This document shows positions 5,415-11,046 of a stretch of 11,046 nt of DNA, one piece after another. The position numbers and the translations under genes are program-made. Within the stretch, counting starts at the first letter, position 1. Each line of letters starts with the position of its first letter. Below the pieces are notes generated by a model, which was given only the letters and a program-made list of their open reading frames with translations, searched no databases and had not been told where the DNA came from. The DNA is from Roseburia sp. (GTDB lineage: Bacteria > Bacillota > Clostridia > Lachnospirales > Lachnospiraceae). The stretch lies in assembly GCA_030844625.1 (NCBI GenBank), contig JAUUNJ010000057.1, positions 1-11,046 on the forward strand, written 5' to 3'.

Positions 5415-8400
5415 ATGAAAATAAGACAATTAGTAACAATAATCATACTAATGATTTTGTCAGTAAGTACTAAAGTTGCCACTGTAACAAACATTTTTGC
5501 TGCGGAACACACACTGATTAAATCAGTAGATGGTATTACTGTAGTTCCTGAAGGGGAGGTGGCAGATTCAAGGTATGCTTTTTCACTGAAAGCAACAGCA
5601 AGTACAAGTATAGAATACATGGACTGGAGAACCAATAAAGAGTATTCCGGAAAAGTGCTTGAAAACGATAAAGGCGTATCACACTATTCCGGTATTTATC
5701 CCACAGATGATAATTTATCCGGAAAGGTAGGCTGCTGGATAAAAAAATGTGGACAGTTTAAAGGGAAAAGCGTGGATATTAAATGCACGTTCCTATGGGA
5801 TCCTATAACAACGAATGGAATCCATCAGACACCATACATTGGTTTTTATTTAGGAAAAGAAACAAACCATAACATTTGTACTTTCTTTGGACAGAGAAGC
5901 TTTGAAATACAGTACCAGATATATGCGTCCGGAGATCATAACACACCGCTCAATGTAGATATGTCCCTGACGTTCGGGGATGTTGATGGATGGCAGTGGT
6001 TCGGATTCAAAAATAACAACGGTACCGTTAATGATATCCAGTGCCGGGATGATTCCACGGTGTATTATCGTAATACAGGCGGATATCATTGGATGTATGC
6101 GGATTCACATGGATCCAATGATACACCGGAAGCAAGTGTCAGGTTTGAATTAAAAAACACCAGCAGTTTTAATATAGTTTATGGACCAACTCATGATGTT
6201 ATCACATATACATACTTGGAAAGATTCATGAATGGTACATATGAAGAATTAAAAAACAGCGGTGCAGCATTAAATCAAAGAACTACAGATTATATCAATT
6301 CCGGTGGAATGGATGCACAGCCATCGTCTGACGGAGTGATCAGTGACGGCTGGGCGTACTTTACAGCCGAAGCCTATGGACCATATGACGTGCCTGATCC
6401 GGTAAAAACGGTAACAGACAGTGATGAGCAGGGTGTAACGGAAAATATACTTTCTACCGCAGAGGAGTTTACTTACAGCATATCGCAGTTTATTCCGGTA
6501 TCTAATGACTATAATTATTCGGGTCTGAAAATAAGCGACGTGCTGCCGGCAGAAGTAAGTTACATATCAGCCAAGGTATATGATGAATCCGATCAGGATG
6601 TTACAGAGAAATTTGAACTGTCGGTTGACAAAAATAAAGTGACAGCCACAGTAAAAGAGTCTGTGTTACAAGCTGAATCATTTTATAACATGACATATCA
6701 TCTGGATATAAAAGTCAGATTGAATGCTGCAACAAAAGTGACATTCACAAATAAAGCAACAACAGAGGTCGCACACAACAATGTGACTGTGGTGAAAACG
6801 TCAGGAATTGTAACATCCAATTATCTGACAGCACCTTATACAGTGAAGTATATGGATGAATCCGGGAAAGAAATTGCTCAGGCAAAAACGGTGGAAAATA
6901 TACCATGTGGAACAGAGATAACAGAGAAAGCAATTGATATTACCGGATACAGCGTAAAAGGAGATGCGTTTAGAACAATCACAATTAATGAAACTGGCAA
7001 CGAGATTTTATTTGTATACTCTTTGAACAGTTATGACTATACAGTCAAATACGTTGAGAAAGGCACAGACATAGAAATTGCCGGGGCAAAAACTATCAGC
7101 GCATCTTTTGGAAGCGAAATCACTGAAAAGGCAATAAATATTAAAGGCTACAGCTTATCCGGAGACAGTGAGCAGAGCATTACAATCAAGGCAGCGGATA
7201 ACAGCATCATATTTGAATATGAAAAGAATGCGTATCCCTACATAGTCAGATATGTGGATGAAAATAATAAGGATCTTGTTGAAAAGAAAACCGGGAGTGC
7301 ACAATATCAGGCTAAGATAACTGAAAAATCAGTAAGTATTGAGGGATATGATCTGAAAGGTGATTCGGAAAAGACAATTAGAATAGATACAGATAATAAT
7401 GAAATCATATTTGTCTATTCAGTAATCAAGCTAAATGTAAGATTTGAGGCGGATAAAAACGGTAATGTAAAAGGTGAGTTGAACCAGACAATAAGTTATG
7501 GATCAAGAGTTGAATCAGTAGCAGAGCCGGTACCGGATAAAGGATATGAGTTCCTTGGATGGAATAAGAGTGATAAAGACGGGGTGATTCTTTCGGAAAA
7601 TCCGGAAAATGAGGTCATTAAACAGGATACGGTGTTTATTGCTATGTTTGGACCGAAAAAGTACGCATATACAGTTAAATATGTTGATGAAAAGGGAAAT
7701 GATCTTGCTGCAGAATCCAGAGGAGAAGAAAAAACATTCGGAACGGATGTTACAGAGAAAGCAATTGATATTACCGGATATGACCTGAAAGATGATGAAG
7801 AAAAGACAATCACTATCAGTACGGAAACCAATGAGATTATATTTGTTTACCGGAAAAAGATATATGATGTGCTTTTCACAACAGACGGAAACGGTGCAAT
7901 CACAGAAAAGGATGAATTTAAAGTCAAATGGAATGAAACTGTGGGTAAGGTTCCGGAGGATAAACCAAATGAGGGATATTCATTTACATACTGGACTATG
8001 AAATCCGGAGAAAATGAAGAGGAAATCACAGAGAATCCGGCTGAAATTCATATTGTAGAGAATACAGTATTTACAGCACACTATCAGGTCAACAATTATG
8101 ACTACACAGTCAGATATGTTGATGAGGCTGACAAAGAACTTGCCGAAAGCATTACAAAAAGCGCAGTGTTTGGATCCGTGGTAACTGAAAAAGCAATAGA
8201 CATTAAGGGATATACACTATTAAGTGACAGCGAACAGAGCATTACTATTAAGACTGAAAATAACGAAATTGCATTTGTGTATTCAAAAAATCCGGAAGAA
8301 GTGGAAGAACAGACAACGGATCAGGAAGAAACAATACCGGAAGACACAACAACAATAACAAAAACAAAGGTACCCGCAAAACCGACAAACAATCAGATCA

Positions 8401-8528
8401 ATGCATCAAGGATATCTCCAAAAACAGGAGGCAATACGTTGATGTTTATGATAACAGCTTTCATGACAGCATTTACAATAGGTGTTTTGTCATTGAAAAA
8501 AATAAAAAATTATAAATTGGAGGATTAG
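5415..8528 (+). CDS. Wall-anchored MucBP/InlB-repeat adhesin with isopeptide-type domain, 1037 aa
   Basis: This is a large surface protein, probably binding mucus, host surfaces or partner cells. It has a signal peptide (about residues 1-30, cut after FAA) and a unique Trp-rich head with five Cys (about 31-325). A fimbrial isopeptide-forming domain follows (about 328-465), in which K331 (DPVKTVT) and N446 (FTNKA) are candidate crosslink residues. Five MucBP repeats come next (near 475-535, 541-603, 608-668, 751-812, 897-956), with two InlB/Listeria-Bacteroides-type repeats between the later ones (671-746, 816-890; GYEFLGW, GYSFTYW). A Glu/Thr/Pro wall-spanning stretch (960-998) leads to the sorting signal SPKTG (1001-1005), a hydrophobic helix and a basic tail. 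SPKTG differs from canonical LPxTG, and no sortase is in the window. The SD AAGGAGG (5404-5410) lies only 4 bases before ATG. Domain calls are from pattern. The ligand is unknown. Confidence 0.88.
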   Translation: MKIRQLVTIIILMILSVSTKVATVTNIFAAEHTLIKSVDGITVVPEGEVADSRYAFSLKATASTSIEYMDWRTNKEYSGKVLENDKGVSHYSGIYPTDDNLSGKVGCWIKKCGQFKGKSVDIKCTFLWDPITTNGIHQTPYIGFYLGKETNHNICTFFGQRSFEIQYQIYASGDHNTPLNVDMSLTFGDVDGWQWFGFKNNNGTVNDIQCRDDSTVYYRNTGGYHWMYADSHGSNDTPEASVRFELKNTSSFNIVYGPTHDVITYTYLERFMNGTYEELKNSGAALNQRTTDYINSGGMDAQPSSDGVISDGWAYFTAEAYGPYDVPDPVKTVTDSDEQGVTENILSTAEEFTYSISQFIPVSNDYNYSGLKISDVLPAEVSYISAKVYDESDQDVTEKFELSVDKNKVTATVKESVLQAESFYNMTYHLDIKVRLNAATKVTFTNKATTEVAHNNVTVVKTSGIVTSNYLTAPYTVKYMDESGKEIAQAKTVENIPCGTEITEKAIDITGYSVKGDAFRTITINETGNEILFVYSLNSYDYTVKYVEKGTDIEIAGAKTISASFGSEITEKAINIKGYSLSGDSEQSITIKAADNSIIFEYEKNAYPYIVRYVDENNKDLVEKKTGSAQYQAKITEKSVSIEGYDLKGDSEKTIRIDTDNNEIIFVYSVIKLNVRFEADKNGNVKGELNQTISYGSRVESVAEPVPDKGYEFLGWNKSDKDGVILSENPENEVIKQDTVFIAMFGPKKYAYTVKYVDEKGNDLAAESRGEEKTFGTDVTEKAIDITGYDLKDDEEKTITISTETNEIIFVYRKKIYDVLFTTDGNGAITEKDEFKVKWNETVGKVPEDKPNEGYSFTYWTMKSGENEEEITENPAEIHIVENTVFTAHYQVNNYDYTVRYVDEADKELAESITKSAVFGSVVTEKAIDIKGYTLLSDSEQSITIKTENNEIAFVYSKNPEEVEEQTTDQEETIPEDTTTITKTKVPAKPTNNQINASRISPKTGGNTLMFMITAFMTAFTIGVLSLKKIKNYKLED
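6834..8291 (+). repeat. Coding repeats of the adhesin: MucBP x5, InlB-type x2
   Basis: MucBP units of about 60-65 codons share YxVxYVDExxxxL, then ITEKAIDIxGY and (E)I(I/A)FVYS. The order is M-M-M-I-M-I-M, where I is the InlB-type unit. Units 1 and 4 share an exact 29-base stretch (6921-6949 and 7752-7780), and units 2 and 5 share SEQSITIK. This implies duplication or exchange within the gene, and copy number may vary between strains. Confidence 0.8.
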
Positions 8529-8531
8529 AAG

Positions 8532-9518
8532 ATGAAAAAGAAAGTATCAGTATTATTTTTAACAGCAATGTTTACGCTGCTGTTTTCGGTAGTGGCACAG
8601 GCAAAGACAATTCCGCAGGTTAACAATGTGTCAGAAGCAGGAACGGTTTCTGCTATAGACAGCAGGGAAGTAGTCATATCATCAGACACGAACGCGAACA
8701 TTGAATATACATTCCAGCTTAACGTAGCATGTGATTCATGGGTTTGTCTGAGTGGAAATCATTCGACTGCATTGAAGAATGATTATAGCACGAATAAGGT
8801 AAGCATATTTACAGATAGTGCTATGACGAATCTATTAGAAGAGTGTGAGTTTGGATGGCTGAATCCTGATTCAAAGTGTATGTGGATGAAGAAAGGAACT
8901 TATTACGTTAAAATTCATAATAGTTCGTTATTCGATTTCAAAGGAAAAGTAAATATATTAGCCTATGCGATTCCAATAGAAAAAGTATTTAATGTAACAA
9001 CCAATGTAAGTAAGAACAAAGTAACGGTATCCATGAATAATGTATTAGGTACATTGGTGGATTATGTTGAATATCAAAAAGGATCCGTATCATTATCAAA
9101 TGTGGGCAGTCAGAGTTATTGGAAAACTAAAGTAGTAGCAGATATTTATAATGGAAATGATAATGCATATGTTCTTAAATCAGTAAATGAGAAGTATTCA
9201 TTTACAGCAAAAACCAACGGATATTACACGATTATGATCCAGAGCGGTGGGGCAAGATATTCTAAGGTTATAAAGGTGTCAGGCATTGACACGAAAAAGC
9301 CTACTGTTAAAGGAATAAAGAATAAAAAGACTTATAAGAAAGCAGTGAAAATTACATTTAAAGATGCATCAGGAATTAAGAAAGCAACGCTGAATGGAAA
9401 GAAAATTAAGAGTGGAAAGAAAGTTAAGAATAATGGATCTTACAAACTTAAAGTCACTGATAAGGCAGGTAATACTAGAGTGGTTAAATTCAAAGTGAAA
9501 ATTAAAAGAAAAAAATAA
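8532..9518 (+). CDS. Secreted protein with PPC-like and Lys-rich Ig-like domains, 328 aa
   Basis: ATG follows GGAGGA (8519-8524, inside the end of the adhesin gene) by 7 bases, only 3 bases after its stop, so translation is coupled. A signal peptide (MKKKVSVLFLTAMFTLLFSVVAQA, cut near residue 24) is followed by a PPC-like beta domain (about 40-150: EYTFQLNVACDSWVCLSG, WMKKGTYYVKIHNSS) with four Cys (67, 72, 105, 116) that could form two disulfides. A middle beta region (about 150-250) follows. The C-terminal Ig-like domain (about 252-328) has DTKKPTVKGIKNKKTYKKAVKITFKDASGIKKATLNGK and KVTDKAGNTRVVKF, and is unusually Lys-rich, which may favour binding to wall polymers. There is no sorting motif or membrane span. 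A partner or accessory role for the adhesin is inferred from the operon. Confidence 0.82.
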   Translation: MKKKVSVLFLTAMFTLLFSVVAQAKTIPQVNNVSEAGTVSAIDSREVVISSDTNANIEYTFQLNVACDSWVCLSGNHSTALKNDYSTNKVSIFTDSAMTNLLEECEFGWLNPDSKCMWMKKGTYYVKIHNSSLFDFKGKVNILAYAIPIEKVFNVTTNVSKNKVTVSMNNVLGTLVDYVEYQKGSVSLSNVGSQSYWKTKVVADIYNGNDNAYVLKSVNEKYSFTAKTNGYYTIMIQSGGARYSKVIKVSGIDTKKPTVKGIKNKKTYKKAVKITFKDASGIKKATLNGKKIKSGKKVKNNGSYKLKVTDKAGNTRVVKFKVKIKRKK

Positions 9519-9532
9519 AGGTGGTAATGGAA

Positions 9533-10354
9533 GTGAAGAAAAATAAATACATATGTATGCTGATGGCTGTAATTATGGCATTCATAATTATAGGCTGCGG
9601 TAAAACCAAGAATACATCTGTGAATGAAACGGATGCCAAAACAGAAGCAACTACCGAACCAATAAATGAAATGGCTGATACCATTAAGGCAATGGCTGAA
9701 AAGAATATTACCAGAACGGATGAAGTATCAGAAGAAACATGGAATGGAGAGCCGTTTGTATATGTAGGGGATAAGAAAATAGTACTTCCCATGAAAGTCA
9801 AGGATTTCTTTGAAATTACCGGATACAAATTTGATTATTATGGAGAGGGTGACGAGGGAAATGGCATAAATACTATGATTCCGGCAAGGACAGATAAGTG
9901 CGTGTTCAATATGGTAAAAGATGGATGTAAAGATATCCGGGAAATGAGTAAGTACACTTTTATAGAGTGTGATCTGGTAAATCCTACAGATGAAGAAATT
10001 AAGGCAGAAAACGGGTATATCGTTTCAATCAAAGTTTCAGCTTCAATAGGAAACAGTCTGCTGAACGATGAGCCAATCCCGGATTATATCATCAAAGGAC
10101 ATGGAAAGTTGAGCAATGATATTGGTACAGCAATGGAAATCACAGAAGATGGTGCACAGGAGTATTACGGTGCTTATTTTAACGAAGATTCTAAGTCAGA
10201 TTTTTTCGTGGGAACAGGAGACTGGAAAGCACGAAGTGATACCGGTAATTCATCAATAAGTGTCATCGGTAAAACAATCACACAGGTCAATGCAAGTATG
10301 ATTTTCCCTGATTCTTGGAAAATAACAATAGATTATCATGGAATGAAAAAATAA
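9533..10354 (+). CDS. Lipoprotein of unknown function, 273 aa
   Basis: The preferred start is GTG at 9533, because the SD AAGGTGG (9518-9524) lies 8 bases before it. Two upstream in-frame starts (GTG 9521, ATG 9527) overlap or touch that SD. The protein then opens as a standard lipoprotein signal, MKKNKYICMLMAVIMAFIIIGC, with lipobox IIGC and lipidated Cys22. An acidic Thr/Glu linker follows (about 25-65), then a beta-rich globular part (FVYVGDKKIVLPMKVKDFFEITGYKF, about 74-99) and a second half ending VIGKTITQVNASMIFPDSWKITIDY. It resembles the many Clostridia lipoproteins with a VLPMKVxDFxxxTGY-like opening, but I cannot name a family. It probably sits on the outer face of the membrane as part of the surface module. 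Confidence 0.82.
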   Translation: MKKNKYICMLMAVIMAFIIIGCGKTKNTSVNETDAKTEATTEPINEMADTIKAMAEKNITRTDEVSEETWNGEPFVYVGDKKIVLPMKVKDFFEITGYKFDYYGEGDEGNGINTMIPARTDKCVFNMVKDGCKDIREMSKYTFIECDLVNPTDEEIKAENGYIVSIKVSASIGNSLLNDEPIPDYIIKGHGKLSNDIGTAMEITEDGAQEYYGAYFNEDSKSDFFVGTGDWKARSDTGNSSISVIGKTITQVNASMIFPDSWKITIDYHGMKK

Positions 10355-10383
10355 AGTTAAATATAGAAAGGATTATTAGGATT

Positions 10384-10884
10384 ATGAATAAATTTTTGAT
10401 AGCTGCCGATTTGGCAGATTATAGTGAAGGATATGATTACATAGATCAGATGGGGAGCGTGTTTGGTGCCGCTGCAGGAGCATTTATGTTTGGAGCATTA
10501 ATTATGCTTGCAATAGCTGTAGCAGCGTATGTGACGTATTCCTTGGGATTGTATAAGTTAGCCAAGGCGAAAGGTGTAAACTCCGCATTTTTAGCATGGA
10601 TCCCAATCGGAAATGGTTATTTACTTGGAAAAACAGCAGACAATAATAACTTTGCAATCGCATTAGCGGTATTGCCAATTGCTAATATATTGTTATCACG
10701 GATTGGAATCGGCATATTACCAAATCTGTGCAGTTTTGCAGCATTTGTTTTAATGATTATGTGTACGTATAAGATTTTCAAAGAGACAGTGCCGGAGAAC
10801 GCAGTGTTATACACAGGTTTATCCTTGATTATATTCTTTCAGCCATGTTTATTTATGCATGTAGCAAAGAATATTAGAAATTAA
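10384..10884 (+). CDS. Multi-span membrane protein, 166 aa
   Basis: The ATG at 10384 is chosen because GAAAGG (10366-10371) precedes it and it follows the lipoprotein stop. A longer frame from 10315 would overlap the lipoprotein and has no SD. Hydrophobic segments lie at about residues 27-52, 66-82 (weaker), 89-108, 110-131 and 140-160. The motif YSLGLYKLAKAKGVNSAFLAWIPIGNGYLLGKTAD (about 52-86) is common in uncharacterised Clostridia membrane proteins with the pattern LYxLAKxxGxxxxxLAWIPxxNxYxLG. The N-terminal 25 residues are acidic and aromatic (DLADYSEGYDYIDQ). It is the last gene of the operon. A role as membrane partner or transport component for the surface proteins is only a guess. 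Confidence 0.75.
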   Translation: MNKFLIAADLADYSEGYDYIDQMGSVFGAAAGAFMFGALIMLAIAVAAYVTYSLGLYKLAKAKGVNSAFLAWIPIGNGYLLGKTADNNNFAIALAVLPIANILLSRIGIGILPNLCSFAAFVLMIMCTYKIFKETVPENAVLYTGLSLIIFFQPCLFMHVAKNIRN

Positions 10885-10895
10885 AAAAATAGAGC

Positions 10896-10924
10896 ACCGT
10901 TTCTATCCTAAAGATAGAAGCGGT
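10896..10924 (+). terminator. Hairpin ending the surface operon
   Basis: A 12-bp stem (10896-10907 with 10913-10924, one G-U) has loop CTAAA and starts 11 bases after the last stop codon. The sequence after it is ATATGCCC, so there is no U-tract, and termination would be weak or need the next hairpin. Confidence 0.5.
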
Positions 10925-10932
10925 ATATGCCC

Positions 10933-10957
10933 TAATTCTTCCCCCCGAGAAGAATTA
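10933..10957. other. Hairpin with a CCCCCC loop
   Basis: Perfect 8-bp arms TAATTCTT/AAGAATTA (10933-10940, 10950-10957) present a loop CCCCCCGAG (10941-10949). A six-C run is rare in this AT-rich DNA. C-rich loops are the seed type by which Firmicutes regulatory RNAs pair with Shine-Dalgarno sequences. Here it could be such an RNA loop, a protein site, or part of a bipartite terminator. A TATAAT (10958-10963) overlaps its right flank and might start transcription out of the window. From there to the end I see no supported gene. Confidence 0.4.
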
Positions 10958-11046
10958 TATAATGTCACAAAAGAGGTAGTCAATAGTTGTTTGTCGGAAT
11001 ATTTGGTATTTCAGTCATATACAGTGGACATTAAAAATCAGAGAAG

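Noticed and set aside
7496..7831. Antisense open frame of 111 codons under the adhesin repeats
   Set aside because: It lies opposite a clearly coding repeat region, has no SD, and its Ser/Pro/Phe-rich composition is that of an antisense shadow.
9521..9532. Upstream GTG/ATG starts for the lipoprotein
   Set aside because: They overlap or directly touch the AAGGTGG ribosome site. The GTG at 9533 has correct spacing and gives a standard lipoprotein signal peptide.
10315..10383. Longer N-terminus for the last membrane protein
   Set aside because: It would overlap the lipoprotein gene, has no SD, and adds a polar basic segment unlike the family's start.

Overview
The window looks like an accessory segment of a mobile element (integrative-conjugative element or large plasmid) from a low-GC Gram-positive bacterium. 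The DNA is AT-rich with purine-rich Shine-Dalgarno sites (AAGGAGG, AGAGG). Exported proteins have Firmicutes-type signal peptides, a wall-sorting tail and a lipobox. The protein styles (DUF3991/toprim, a DLISR-type small-protein remnant, element-type SSB, MucBP adhesin, PPC plus Lys-rich Ig protein) resemble gut Clostridia, most likely Lachnospiraceae. That placement is inferred from protein style, not from a search. No relaxase, coupling protein, integrase or att site is visible.

Region 1 (1-3870) is an element backbone, all on the + strand. It holds the tail of an unknown upstream gene, a 71-aa hypothetical protein, a broken DLISR-type small gene, a DUF3991/toprim primase-like protein, and a membrane protein that joins a stray Walker A motif to an FtsH-like M41 protease core. 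These are followed by a gene interrupted by one in-frame TAG, a two-helix membrane protein, and a protein with two winged-helix segments that looks like a replication initiator. Two broken genes among eight suggest ongoing decay.

Region 2 (3869-4635) has no gene. It contains two terminator-like hairpins, four related iteron-like units at a 30-33 bp period, a cluster of three GC-rich hairpins, an AT-rich inverted repeat, and an extended -10 promoter followed at once by an intrinsic terminator. It could be a replication or transfer origin, or it could carry the end of a lost IS. Both readings are given.

Region 3 (4636-5250) holds ssb and a second leader with the layout promoter, terminator, SD, gene. 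In this second leader a possible 22-aa leader peptide is read through the hairpin.

Region 4 (5246-10884) is a tight five-gene run whose products are all exported or membrane-bound: a 51-aa single-span protein, a 1037-aa wall-anchored MucBP/InlB-repeat adhesin, a secreted PPC-plus-Ig-like protein, a lipoprotein and a multi-span membrane protein. It reads as a surface or adhesion module carried by the element, possibly for mating contact or mucus binding. The window ends with two hairpins, one with a C6 loop that is striking in this AT-rich DNA.
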